Positions 1 to 7,862 of a stretch of 64,000 bases of DNA are shown piece after piece. The DNA comes from Terribacillus saccharophilus (lineage in GTDB: Bacteria > Bacillota > Bacilli > Bacillales > Amphibacillaceae). The notes beneath the pieces were generated by a model. That model was not told where the DNA came from. It was given only the letters and a program-made list of their open reading frames with translations, and did not search any database. Location: NCBI RefSeq assembly GCF_002272745.1, contig NZ_NPBD01000007.1, forward strand, positions 496,001 through 560,000, written 5' to 3'. A program made the position numbers and the translations under genes. Positions within the stretch are counted from its first letter, which is position 1; each line of letters opens with the position of its first letter.

Positions 1-786
1 AAGAAAGTGTTCCCTGAAAAATCGGTCGAGGAAGCACAGGAAGCAATGATGGAAGAAATCCTGCGCATCAGCCGTGTGACGGGAAATGAGGATCCGAATG
101 CTGCATGGAAGGCGCATAATAAACAGCTGCACCTAGCTGCCGATTATATGAATAAGCAGCAGTTCACTAAATTGATTTATAAAGCAAAGGGCACTGATTT
201 ATCAATCGAGCTTCCGAAAGGGCATATTTGGAGCGGTGGTTCTGGTCCGACAGATGCAGGGGTCGATTTCAACGCCAATATCCCGACTGAAGAGGTATTC
301 ACAATGCCGCACAAGAATGGTGTAAATGGTACTGTATCCAGTACATTGCCATACAACTTCAATGGCCAGCTGATTGAAGATTTTCAGCTGACTTTCAAGG
401 ATGGCGAAGTAGTAGACTATAAGGCGGAAAAAGGCCAAGAAGCATTGAAAAACCTTCTGGAAGCTGATGCTGGTGCTAAACGACTTGGCGAGGTAGCACT
501 TGTTCCGCATAAGTCTCCAGTTTCACAATCCGGTTTGATTTTCTATAACACATTATTCGATGAAAATGCTTCCTGTCACCTTGCATTAGGAAAAGCATAT
601 CCAACTTGTATTGCAGGCGGCAATGATATGACAGCTGCAGAACTCGAAGCAGCAGGCGTGAATGACAGTATTATGCATGAAGATTTCATGATTGGATCTG
701 CTGATCTTGATATCGATGGCGTGAAAGAAGACGGCACTACTGTCGCAGTCTTCCGCCAAGGAGCATGGGCATTCGAATTCAAATGA
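1..786 (+). CDS. M29 family metallo-aminopeptidase, C-terminal part (5' end outside window)
   Basis: This is the C-terminal 261 residues of an M29 (AmpS/PepS/AmpT) aminopeptidase, which removes N-terminal amino acids from peptides in the cytoplasm using two metal ions. Family members are about 410 residues, so roughly 150 are missing. The frame is open to base 1, so the GTG at 7 is not a real start. All expected metal ligands are here: Glu in NIPTEEVF, Glu in LGEVALV, His in NASCHLALG, and His and Asp in MHEDFMIGS. The stop codon directly abuts the stop of the convergent ligD gene. The family call is firm; the substrate range cannot be read from sequence. Confidence 0.93.
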   Translation, partial: KKVFPEKSVEEAQEAMMEEILRISRVTGNEDPNAAWKAHNKQLHLAADYMNKQQFTKLIYKAKGTDLSIELPKGHIWSGGSGPTDAGVDFNANIPTEEVFTMPHKNGVNGTVSSTLPYNFNGQLIEDFQLTFKDGEVVDYKAEKGQEALKNLLEADAGAKRLGEVALVPHKSPVSQSGLIFYNTLFDENASCHLALGKAYPTCIAGGNDMTAAELEAAGVNDSIMHEDFMIGSADLDIDGVKEDGTTVAVFRQGAWAFEFK

Positions 787-2571
787 TCATACCAATTGGA
801 TAATAGAATCCAGCCTTTGGCTGTTCCTGGCTTCCTCATAGGAAGTGAAGGGGCAGCCTTTTTGGCGTATACGATCCGGCACAGTGAAAATGGTGAAGTC
901 TTCAAGTGAGAGACCCTGTCTTACCTCCTCCCAAAATAATGGAGTACTGACAGTGCCACTGCTGCGTTTTCGGGCAGTGTATGGAACTGGCAGTGTTTTT
1001 CCCATCCCGAACTGGACGTAATCGATATACAAACGCTCCTGCCGATTTTTTTTCATTCTTTCGATTGTAAATAGATCTGGATGCTGCTGGACGAGCAATC
1101 TTGCCAAAGCTTCCGTGAAGGTGCCTGCTTGTTCGTAAGTAAGCTGGTTTTCTGGTAACGGGATGTACAGCTGCAAACCTTTGCTGCCGGAAGTCTTGAT
1201 AAAAGTAGAAAGCTGCATTTGATCCAGCCATTCTTTAAGCAAATTAGCAGCCTTGATGGCCAGAGGAAGTGCATCTTCCGTTGGCGGATCAAGATCAATC
1301 GCGATTTCCCGCGGAAAATCATTTCCGATATGGTGAAATGGTGCATGAAATTCGATACTCCCATGATTAGCGAACCAAATCAAAGTCTGCAAATCTGGGC
1401 ACTGCAAGGATTTCGTATCAGGTATAAAATCGGGTGCATAATCAGGTCTGTGCTTCTGATAGAAAAAGTCCGCTTCAATACCATCAGGGCAACGGATAAT
1501 TGTCATCTCCCGTTTTATCATATGAGGCAGCATGAATGGAGCTACCGTCCGAATATAAAGCAGATAACGCAGCTTATCAATATGTGCTTCTTCCCAATAT
1601 AGCTTATCCAGCTTGCTCAGCTCGACTGATTCCGGAAACTGGGCAAGATCTATAGCTGCTTGTTGCTCTGTGCAATCGGCAGCTGTCGCTGTGGGGGCTA
1701 AACTATGGAATCTAGGCTCGCGTAATTCTTCGTCCGCCTGCCCGAGACAATTTATTTTGGCACAAACTGCTGGAGGGAGGCGGAGGAGATTGTTTTCTAT
1801 TTTTCCATTTTCCTTAAAAAAAGCAGTGAGTGTGTTTCGCTCTGCTTCTTCCATCCCATGCTTACATTTTCCGATTGGAACGAAATGACCTGTTCCATCT
1901 GCCAGCTGCGCATGAAAATAATCATTTTCTTTATCATAAGCAGTCAGGACTGCGGTGATTGTACGCCAATTCTTGATCTTGTACCAATCATGATGCTGTT
2001 TACCGGTCTTATATGTACTGGCTGAGCGTTTGGCTATGATGCCCTCACCTTGATGCAAAATGACAGAATCCATCAGTACTGCTGGGTCTAAGGAATAACT
2101 CACGTATTGTATAGCTCTTTTTTGATCATCGAATAGGTCTAGCAGCTCCTGCAATGCTTGTTTCCGGGAGGATAGCCGCCGTCTTTCCTGACTTTTCCCA
2201 CCATCAACCAGCAAATCAAAAGCCATCAGCACTGCAGGTCGATTAGAAGTAACCTGTTTGATTCGATCGGCTGATTTTAATCGGCCGCGTGATTGGAGTA
2301 AGCCAAAATCTCCGCTTTGTGCATTTTTCGGCACGATCAGTTCACCATCAATCGAGAAAGGAATGTGCTTATCAGCTAATTGCTTCTGTTGCTCAGCATA
2401 CGTGATGACCTCCGGAAATTGCTGGGATAAGTCGATTCCATTCTTGCTTGTCAACGTCACATTGTCAGTCGTAACTGTCAAAATGGCTCTAAACCCGTCA
2501 TATTTTACTTCATATATCCATCCTTTCCCGACGGGACAGTTATCTCGATAGATCGGTTTCATTACTTGCAT
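787..2571 (-). CDS. ligD: Bacterial NHEJ DNA ligase/polymerase LigD
   Basis: A 594-residue two-domain enzyme for non-homologous end joining. The N-terminal half is an ATP-dependent DNA ligase with the adenylation motif KYDG (Lys23). The C-terminal half is the primase-like polymerase domain with the DLD metal motif in IAIDLDPP and a TSGSKG segment. No phosphoesterase domain is seen, which matches B. subtilis YkoU. The open frame extends upstream to 2667, but I chose the ATG at 2571: an AAAGGAG site precedes it, the family starts near here, and the upstream part would run into ku. It is transcribed away from ku, its partner, and ends against the M29 gene. Confidence 0.93.
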   Translation of the reverse strand: MQVMKPIYRDNCPVGKGWIYEVKYDGFRAILTVTTDNVTLTSKNGIDLSQQFPEVITYAEQQKQLADKHIPFSIDGELIVPKNAQSGDFGLLQSRGRLKSADRIKQVTSNRPAVLMAFDLLVDGGKSQERRRLSSRKQALQELLDLFDDQKRAIQYVSYSLDPAVLMDSVILHQGEGIIAKRSASTYKTGKQHHDWYKIKNWRTITAVLTAYDKENDYFHAQLADGTGHFVPIGKCKHGMEEAERNTLTAFFKENGKIENNLLRLPPAVCAKINCLGQADEELREPRFHSLAPTATAADCTEQQAAIDLAQFPESVELSKLDKLYWEEAHIDKLRYLLYIRTVAPFMLPHMIKREMTIIRCPDGIEADFFYQKHRPDYAPDFIPDTKSLQCPDLQTLIWFANHGSIEFHAPFHHIGNDFPREIAIDLDPPTEDALPLAIKAANLLKEWLDQMQLSTFIKTSGSKGLQLYIPLPENQLTYEQAGTFTEALARLLVQQHPDLFTIERMKKNRQERLYIDYVQFGMGKTLPVPYTARKRSSGTVSTPLFWEEVRQGLSLEDFTIFTVPDRIRQKGCPFTSYEEARNSQRLDSIIQLV

Positions 2572-2590
2572 CGTATCTCGCTCCTTTCTC

Positions 2591-2644
2591 TTTAGTTTGA
2601 GGAAATACACTGGAATTAAACATGGAACAGACGTACAAACTAAG
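2591..2644. promoter_or_regulatory. ligD/ku divergent promoter region with mirrored CAAACTAA boxes
   Basis: The 94 bases between the two starts contain CAAACTAA on the + strand (2636-2643) ahead of ku and the same octamer on the - strand (2592-2599) ahead of ligD. Each could be a forespore sigma-G type -10 (consensus near CATnnTA). GAATT lies 18 bases upstream on the ku side and GTTTA 17 bases upstream on the ligD side as weak -35 elements. B. subtilis ykoV/ykoU are sigma-G dependent, so the reading is reasonable, but the matches are imperfect. Confidence 0.35.
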
Positions 2645-2665
2645 CTAAAAAGGAGTGAACAGTTC

Positions 2666-3514
2666 ATGCATACGATGTGGAAGGGAACAATCAGCTTCGG
2701 GCTTGTGAATATTCCCGTAAAGATGCATGCTGCTACGGAGAATAAAGATGTAAAACTGCGGCAGCTTCATAAAGAGTGCAACACACCGGTCAAGTATGAA
2801 AAAGTTTGTCCTCATTGTGAGAAGGAATTACAGACGGAGGATATCGTCAAAGCTTATGAATACACGAAGAATAAATTCGTGGTTCTGGATGAGGATGAGC
2901 TACAGGCTTTGCAGAAAGAGCAGGAAGACAAAGCAGTGGAGATCGTCGATTTTGTCAGCTTGGAGGAAATCGATCCTATCTACTTTGAACGCTGCTACTA
3001 TTTGTCTCCAAATGAAGGCGGAACAAAAGCATACAGTTTATTGCGGAAAGCACTTGAGGATACAGGGAAGATTGGCGTTGCCTCTATGGTCATCCGTTCG
3101 AAGCAGCAGCTAGCTGTCATCAGGGTGTATAAGAATGTACTAGTTGTGGAGACCATCCATTATCCGGATGAAGTTCGCAACGTCGCTGATGTGCCGAACA
3201 TTCCTGCTGAAGATGCTATTGTCGATAAAGAGCTTAAGACAGCTAAGCTGCTTATTGAACAGCTCACAGCTACTTTTGATCCAGAGAAATACAATGATGA
3301 TTACCGCGAAGCCTTGCTTGATTTGATTCAGGCTAAGCGTGATCATGAACAAGTCCATATCCCGACAGCTAAGAAACAGCCGAACAACGTAACGAATCTG
3401 ATGGATGCATTGCAGGCATCACTAGATAAAGCGAAAAAGGATAAGCCTGCAGCCAAGAAGACAACCAGGAAGAAAACAGCAAGCCGACCTAAAAAGAAAC
3501 CGGAAGCTGGATGA
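2666..3514 (+). CDS. ku: DNA end-binding protein Ku
   Basis: A 282-residue bacterial Ku homodimer subunit that encircles broken DNA ends and recruits LigD. The start MWKGTISFGLVNIPV is the family's conserved N-terminus, and CPHCEKEL is a short Cys pair seen in some Ku proteins. The last 30 residues are rich in Lys, Ala and Thr, a typical non-specific DNA-binding tail. The start at ATG 2666 has AAAAAGGAG at 8-12 bases upstream; the longer frame from 2597 lacks a site and overlaps the promoter region. It is divergent from ligD across 94 bases. B. subtilis uses the equivalent pair in spores; that role here is inference. Confidence 0.95.
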   Translation: MHTMWKGTISFGLVNIPVKMHAATENKDVKLRQLHKECNTPVKYEKVCPHCEKELQTEDIVKAYEYTKNKFVVLDEDELQALQKEQEDKAVEIVDFVSLEEIDPIYFERCYYLSPNEGGTKAYSLLRKALEDTGKIGVASMVIRSKQQLAVIRVYKNVLVVETIHYPDEVRNVADVPNIPAEDAIVDKELKTAKLLIEQLTATFDPEKYNDDYREALLDLIQAKRDHEQVHIPTAKKQPNNVTNLMDALQASLDKAKKDKPAAKKTTRKKTASRPKKKPEAG

Positions 3515-3663
3515 TTATTCCTGTCATTTTACACATGCATGTCGTATATGACAGCGTCTTGACAGCTTGCTAACAAGTCAATGAAGAAAGGGCATATGCT
3601 ATAGCGTTTCTGCTCCATGCTCCTTACTATGGAAGAATACATCCTGAAGAAGGAAGCGATAGT

Positions 3664-4623
3664 ATGGAACGCGATGCATATTTTGATAATGCAAGATTGC
3701 TTATGATTGCCTTTGTGGTATTTGGACATTTAATTCAGCCGTATCAGGACATGTTGTTCCTGCAAATGAGCTATACATGGATATATACCTTTCATATGCC
3801 TGTTTTCATCTTTTTAGCTGGTTTCTTTGCCAGGGGAGCTGGGAATAAGGCTGCTGTTGAAAAGCTGGCGAAAAACCTGCTTTTACCGTTTCTGTTTTTT
3901 CAAGTCATCTACACGATTTACTACTTTATGATTGGAAAAGATGGCTGGATGGAGTCCATTCTTGTGCCGCAATGGGCACTGTGGTTTTTGCTTAGCTTGT
4001 TCTGCTGGCATATACTGCTGATTCCATTTAAAAGGATACGTCCTAGCCTCGGTATTCCGCTAGCTGTATTCATCGGTTTGTTAGTTGGATACTTTAATGA
4101 AATTGGAGGGGCATTGAGCCTTTCCAGGACGTTTGTTTTCTTTCCATTTTTCTTAATCGGTTATTGGGTGACAAAAGAGCAGCTTGCTGTACTTCGGCGA
4201 ATGCCGATAAGGATAGGAGGCGGGCTTCTGCTAATTGCAGCAGGTGCTTTATTCTATCTTTATCCTGACATCCCGACTGACTGGCTGCTCGGATCGAAAC
4301 CTTATGCAGTTTTAGGAGCCGGGGAAGCAGGAGGACTGATTCGGTTACTAGTTTATCTGTTCTCAGGATTTATGATGATTAGTATACTGGCGCTTATTCC
4401 AAATAAAGAGATGCCGTTTACAAAGTATGGACAGCGAACATTGTATGTCTATCTTCTGCACGGATTTTTCATCCAGTGGATTAGGGTGGATGACTTATTT
4501 GAGGTAAGTAATAGCCTGGATGTATTAGGTCTCCTGATTGTCACTCTAAGCATAGTAATGGTGCTTTCCCAGCGCTGGATGCTGCGAATATGGAAACCAT
4601 TGATCGAGCTGAAAAGCCCATAA
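3664..4623 (+). CDS. Membrane-bound acyltransferase family 3 protein
   Basis: A 319-residue integral membrane protein with about ten hydrophobic segments. The N-terminus (FDNARLLMIAFVVFGHLIQP) carries the conserved early His of acyltransferase-3 proteins and FHMPVFIFLAGFFA matches the second signature, so it probably moves an acyl group onto a sugar or wall polymer at the membrane. It resembles the fucose O-acetylase-like branch (B. subtilis YkrP type). The ATG at 3664 follows AAGAAGGAAG. It stands alone between ku and a strong bidirectional terminator. The acceptor is unknown. Confidence 0.8.
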   Translation: MERDAYFDNARLLMIAFVVFGHLIQPYQDMLFLQMSYTWIYTFHMPVFIFLAGFFARGAGNKAAVEKLAKNLLLPFLFFQVIYTIYYFMIGKDGWMESILVPQWALWFLLSLFCWHILLIPFKRIRPSLGIPLAVFIGLLVGYFNEIGGALSLSRTFVFFPFFLIGYWVTKEQLAVLRRMPIRIGGGLLLIAAGALFYLYPDIPTDWLLGSKPYAVLGAGEAGGLIRLLVYLFSGFMMISILALIPNKEMPFTKYGQRTLYVYLLHGFFIQWIRVDDLFEVSNSLDVLGLLIVTLSIVMVLSQRWMLRIWKPLIELKSP

Positions 4624-4658
4624 AAAAAACCGCACAGGTGAGCCTGTGCGGTTTTTTT
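4622..4658. terminator. Bidirectional intrinsic terminator
   Basis: CCGCACAGG and CCTGTGCGG form a perfect 9-bp stem with loop TGAG, flanked by seven A on the left and seven T on the right. It can stop both the acyltransferase transcript and the convergent araC transcript. Confidence 0.93.
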
Positions 4659-5395
4659 TATATTGCGCGCGAGTCGCGGAATTGTTTTGGTGTCATGGAT
4701 GTATAGAATTTAAATTGAGCCGTGAAATAGCTTTGGTTGCAGAAGTTGAACTTCTTAGCCAAGTCAGCAATCGATTGGTTTGTATGAAGCAGGAAATACT
4801 TAGCTTCCTCGATCTTCTTTTGGTTGATGAATTGCACTGTGGAAACACCAACTTCTTTTTTGAACAAATGGGAAAGGTAACTTGGATTCACATTGCAGTG
4901 AGAGCTGATTGCCTGCAAGCTCAGATCCTCCAAAATATGTGATTGAATATAGCCGATAGCTTCATTGATGATGTTGGAGTATTGTGTGGCTCTGCTTTTA
5001 TTCAAGCCTTCGATAAAACGGACGAGCATATCATATTCTAATTCTGAAAGTTCCTGCTCTGTCTGGCAGTTCTCGATTTCAAGCATATAAGTCATATTAA
5101 GGCTTGATGCTACTTCTTGAGAAGCGCCGCCTCTCAAGATAGCGCGGGTGTACAGCGTGCAGATACTAATCAATTGGTTCTTTGCTGACCGTAACGGTTG
5201 GAAGGCATACTTCGGGCGTTCAGAAGTGGAAAGACTTTCGATTATAGATAATGCCCCGTTTAAATCACCATCGGATACAGCATCCATCAGCTGGTTTTCA
5301 AGCAGGTAAGAAGGGTACAAAAATTGTTTATTAGACTTGTTATTTTCGACGGAACGTTTTTCAGGCAGAACAGCATTTTTAGATATGCTAGACAT
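4658..5395 (-). CDS. AraC-family transcriptional regulator
   Basis: A 245-residue protein. The last 100 residues are an AraC DNA-binding domain with two helix-turn-helix units (LSLQAISSHCNVNPSYLSHLFKK is the first, then IADLAKKFNFCNQSYFTAQFK). The first 140 residues are alpha-helical and lack the cupin fold of classical AraC proteins, more like the helical part found in YesN-type regulators, so the signal is not obvious. The ATG at 5395 has a good GGAGG site. Its upstream region carries an inverted repeat and a cre box. The target genes are unknown; neighbours give no pathway hint. Confidence 0.88.
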   Translation of the reverse strand: MSSISKNAVLPEKRSVENNKSNKQFLYPSYLLENQLMDAVSDGDLNGALSIIESLSTSERPKYAFQPLRSAKNQLISICTLYTRAILRGGASQEVASSLNMTYMLEIENCQTEQELSELEYDMLVRFIEGLNKSRATQYSNIINEAIGYIQSHILEDLSLQAISSHCNVNPSYLSHLFKKEVGVSTVQFINQKKIEEAKYFLLHTNQSIADLAKKFNFCNQSYFTAQFKFYTSMTPKQFRDSRAI

Positions 5396-5415
5396 ACTAT
5401 ACCTCCGTTAAGGGT

Positions 5416-5463
5416 TATTGATATTACCATCAGTCTTATATATCAATATTGTAAGCGTTTTCC
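5416..5463 (-). promoter_or_regulatory. Candidate operator and CcpA (cre) box upstream of araC gene
   Basis: TATTGATAT (5416-5424) and ATATCAATA (5440-5448) form a perfect 9-bp inverted repeat with a 15-base spacer, a possible operator for the AraC protein. Next to it TGTAAGCGTTTTCC (5450-5463) matches the CcpA consensus TGWAANCGNTNWCA at 13 of 14 positions and lies over a candidate - strand TACAAT -10. This suggests carbon catabolite control of the regulator. Confidence 0.5.
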
Positions 5464-5541
5464 GAAGAAAAATAAACTGTTTTATTAAAAAATATTTATA
5501 AAACTGTTATTTTTACGTTTTTCGACACAGCCGCAGGTTAA

Positions 5542-5571
5542 TAGACAAGCAAGAGAAGTACTAGCTATAAT
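5542..5571 (+). promoter_or_regulatory. Sigma-A promoter for the UbiB-like gene
   Basis: TAGACA (5542-5547), 18-base spacer, TATAAT (5566-5571). The -10 is perfect and the -35 has one mismatch. It lies about 48 bases before the chosen start. Confidence 0.65.
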
Positions 5572-5619
5572 AGAGAATAGAAAGAAAGAAGGCAATTGTC
5601 TGAAAAAAGAGGTGTGCAA

Positions 5620-7269
5620 ATGCGTGTCAAATCCACCCGTCGTATTATGTCTATCGTTTGGATGGTCATCCGATTTATGCTGCAGATCTACTGGTTTTAT
5701 TTTCTGCATAGCCGCGTGTGGGACGAACAGGATAAACAGGAATGGGAAGCATTACTGACAAAGCAGGCGCGGGAGTATCGGAAAACTGCAGAGAAAAAAG
5801 GCGGGTTGCTGATCAAATTAGGTCAGTTTCTCAGTTCGCGTGCTGACTTGCTGCCAAAGATATTCATTCGTGAGATGGAAGGCCTCGTCGATAGGGTAAA
5901 GCCGACATCATTTACGCATTCGGAAGCAATATTAAAGGAAGAGCTTGGCAGCCGTTATGAGACAGAGATTGTGGATTTGAACCCTAAAGCTGTTGCTTCT
6001 GCCTCTATTGGTGAAGTGTACGAAGCATACTTGCAAAACGGTCGTAAGATTGCGGTTAAGGTCCAGCGGCACAATGTCAGACAGATATTCCATATGGATT
6101 TCAAAGCACTCCGAATCATTTTTTTTCTGCTCCGCAAATTTACGAGTATAGGAAAGAAATCGGATATGAAGGCTTTGTACGCGGAAGTAGTAACGATCAT
6201 CAGCCGGGAATTAGATTTCCGGAAAGAACTGGAGCATGCAGATTATTTCAAGAAACGGTACAAAGGAAATCCGGATATCAAAGTGCCAGATTATTATCCG
6301 GAACTCTGCACAGGCAAAGTACTTGTGATGGATTGGGTAGAGGGACGGAAAGTGACGGATACAGATTATCTGGATGCCCAGAAGATCCCTCGTGAGCAAG
6401 TAGCTAAAGCACTTTTTCAATTCTTTTCTGATCAGTTTTTAAACAGCGGTATGTTCCATGCCGATCCTCATGCAGGCAATATCATGGTCCAGCCTGACGG
6501 GAAAATCGTACTGCTCGATTTTGGTATGGTCGGTGAAATCCGAGCAGCGGATACCGAATACTTACGGGAGGCTATTCAGGGAATTGTGCTAGATGATTAT
6601 GAGGCCGTCATCCAAGCTCTCTACAATATGGAGTTTTTGCTTCCATCCGCAGATTCGGAGAAAGTGAAACGGATTATTAGGAAAACAGTGGATTTGTACA
6701 AGGGAGGTCAGCTTGATGTAGGAGACACGGAATCCTTCTTGCAGCTGATGGAGGAGCTGCAGGTAATTGTAAAGGAACAGCCAATACAACTCCCGGCAGA
6801 TTTTGCCTTCCTCGGACGCGCAGTTTTCTTAGCAATTGGCCTTGTAGCTGTGATTTATCCGCAAGCGGATCTAGTAGAATGGGGAAAACCTGTCATCCTG
6901 CGCTGGATGAGAGGATCAAAAAAACATAGTTCCATCTATACTGGTATCATCACCAATTCACTTCGTCCATTCCTGTCGATGCCCAGAGCACTCGTTGACT
7001 GGCTCACTGACGGGGAGAAGCAGCGCAGCTGGGAAAGGGATAAGCAAAAGAACCAGCTACTGCACCATTTCTACTTCTTTTACACGATTCTGTTACTCGC
7101 CTTGACAGCAGGTTCGGCATACACGGGCATCCAAGGAATCATTCAGCATACATTATGGCTTGTCCTCGTTGGGTTTATCCTGACATTCATATTCTTTGGT
7201 CTATGGTTAATTCTCTTCATCAAGCATGTTCTGCTGCTAAGATCCATAAATAAAACTAGGAGGTTATGA
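5620..7269 (+). CDS. ABC1/UbiB (AarF) family atypical kinase
   Basis: A 549-residue membrane-linked protein of the UbiB/ADCK family, implicated elsewhere in isoprenoid lipid metabolism. Visible motifs are the KxGQ motif in LIKLGQFLSSRADLLP, the Ala-rich loop VASASIGEVY, the lysine of AVKVQR, the catalytic loop HADPHAGNIM, and the metal motif LLDFGMVG. Two hydrophobic helices near the C-terminus anchor it. A TTG at 5596 also has a site, but the ATG at 5620 with AGAGGTG six bases ahead is preferred. Its stop overlaps the ATGA of the phasin-like gene, so the two are co-translated. The physiological substrate is not known. Confidence 0.9.
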   Translation: MRVKSTRRIMSIVWMVIRFMLQIYWFYFLHSRVWDEQDKQEWEALLTKQAREYRKTAEKKGGLLIKLGQFLSSRADLLPKIFIREMEGLVDRVKPTSFTHSEAILKEELGSRYETEIVDLNPKAVASASIGEVYEAYLQNGRKIAVKVQRHNVRQIFHMDFKALRIIFFLLRKFTSIGKKSDMKALYAEVVTIISRELDFRKELEHADYFKKRYKGNPDIKVPDYYPELCTGKVLVMDWVEGRKVTDTDYLDAQKIPREQVAKALFQFFSDQFLNSGMFHADPHAGNIMVQPDGKIVLLDFGMVGEIRAADTEYLREAIQGIVLDDYEAVIQALYNMEFLLPSADSEKVKRIIRKTVDLYKGGQLDVGDTESFLQLMEELQVIVKEQPIQLPADFAFLGRAVFLAIGLVAVIYPQADLVEWGKPVILRWMRGSKKHSSIYTGIITNSLRPFLSMPRALVDWLTDGEKQRSWERDKQKNQLLHHFYFFYTILLLALTAGSAYTGIQGIIQHTLWLVLVGFILTFIFFGLWLILFIKHVLLLRSINKTRRL

Positions 7270-7271
7270 TA

Positions 7272-7577
7272 ATGGCAGATTTGTTACGCAAAGGATTTCT
7301 TTTAGGTGTTGGTGCTGCTTTGGCTGGGAAGGAAAAGCTGGATGCTAAATTGAAAGAGTTAGTGGCAAAGGGAGAGATTACGCCACAGCAAGCGAAGGAT
7401 TTGATTCAGCGTTTTGTAGATAAGGGAGAAGCGAAATCCAATGAGTGGAACGAGAAGAATCAAGAGAACATGCAGAAAAAAGTCAATGATCTAGGACTTG
7501 CTACAAAAGCAGATGTTGATGCTCTGAAGCAGCGGATCAGTCACTTGGAGCTGCGTTTGCAGAATAACGAGGATTAA
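7272..7577 (+). CDS. Phasin-like small helical protein, partner of UbiB-like kinase
   Basis: A 101-residue protein resembling the COG3937-type phasin-like or PHA-regulator proteins: an N-terminal helix with a glycine-rich stretch (KGFLLGVGAALAGKEK), then KGEITPQQAKDLIQRFVDKGE and a C-terminal coiled coil (DALKQRISHLELRL). ATG 7266 overlaps the kinase stop as ATGA, but AGGAGG at 7258-7263 is only two bases away from it and eight from ATG 7272, so 7272 is the better start. Such genes often follow ubiB-like genes in Firmicutes. No polyhydroxyalkanoate synthase is nearby, so the name describes homology only. Confidence 0.78.
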   Translation: MADLLRKGFLLGVGAALAGKEKLDAKLKELVAKGEITPQQAKDLIQRFVDKGEAKSNEWNEKNQENMQKKVNDLGLATKADVDALKQRISHLELRLQNNED

Positions 7578-7609
7578 TAGATTTAAGTAGAAACTATTAA
7601 TTTGTCGTG

Positions 7610-7655
7610 AATATTTTGAAAATTTGTTGTCATGCATACATTTCTCGATTAGAAT
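7610..7655 (+). promoter_or_regulatory. CodY-like box and sigma-A promoter of the 46-aa gene
   Basis: AATATTTTGAAAATT (7610-7624) matches the CodY consensus AATTTTCWGAAAATT at 13 of 15 positions. Two bases later comes TTGTCA (7627-7632), a 17-base spacer and TAGAAT (7650-7655), each one mismatch from consensus. A box at this position could repress or activate; the sequence does not say which. Confidence 0.6.
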
Positions 7656-7690
7656 GATGGTAGAGGTATAACCAGAGGAGGTAATTAGCA

Positions 7691-7831
7691 ATGATTAGCT
7701 TTTTATCTTTAGTCGACCAAGTGGAACAAGAAATGAAACGCCCTTCCACAGCCACAGAATATGATTTTCTGAAATGGATGCATGAACAATATGTCGCTGA
7801 ACAATCAGATATGCTGAAGCAAGCGCAATAA
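7691..7831 (+). CDS. Orphan small protein (46 aa), function unknown
   Basis: This short frame encodes an acidic helical peptide beginning MISFLSLVDQVEQEMKRP and ending LKQAQ, with Trp and several Met in the middle (DFLKWMHEQY). It has no signal peptide or membrane segment. The evidence that it is a gene is its setting: a near-consensus promoter, an AGAGGAGGT site eight bases before the ATG, and a strong terminator right after the stop, so it is a self-contained transcription unit. I do not recognise the family. The CodY-like box suggests a nutrient-limitation role, as inference only. Confidence 0.72.
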   Translation: MISFLSLVDQVEQEMKRPSTATEYDFLKWMHEQYVAEQSDMLKQAQ

Positions 7832-7836
7832 CAGAA

Positions 7837-7861
7837 GACCCGCCATGTGGCGGGTCTTTTT
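7837..7861 (+). terminator. Intrinsic terminator of the 46-aa gene
   Basis: GACCCGCC and GGCGGGTC form a perfect 8-bp stem with loop ATGT, followed by TTTTT. Confidence 0.9.
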
Positions 7862-7862
7862 A

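Noticed and set aside
3541..3564. Near-palindrome TGTCGTATATGACA beside TTGACA upstream of the acyltransferase
   Set aside because: No -10 lies at proper spacing from the TTGACA, and the palindrome is imperfect and unique in the window.
5596..5598. TTG start for the UbiB-like kinase
   Set aside because: It has a usable site, but ATG 5620 with AGAGGTG is better spaced; the extra eight residues carry no conserved feature.
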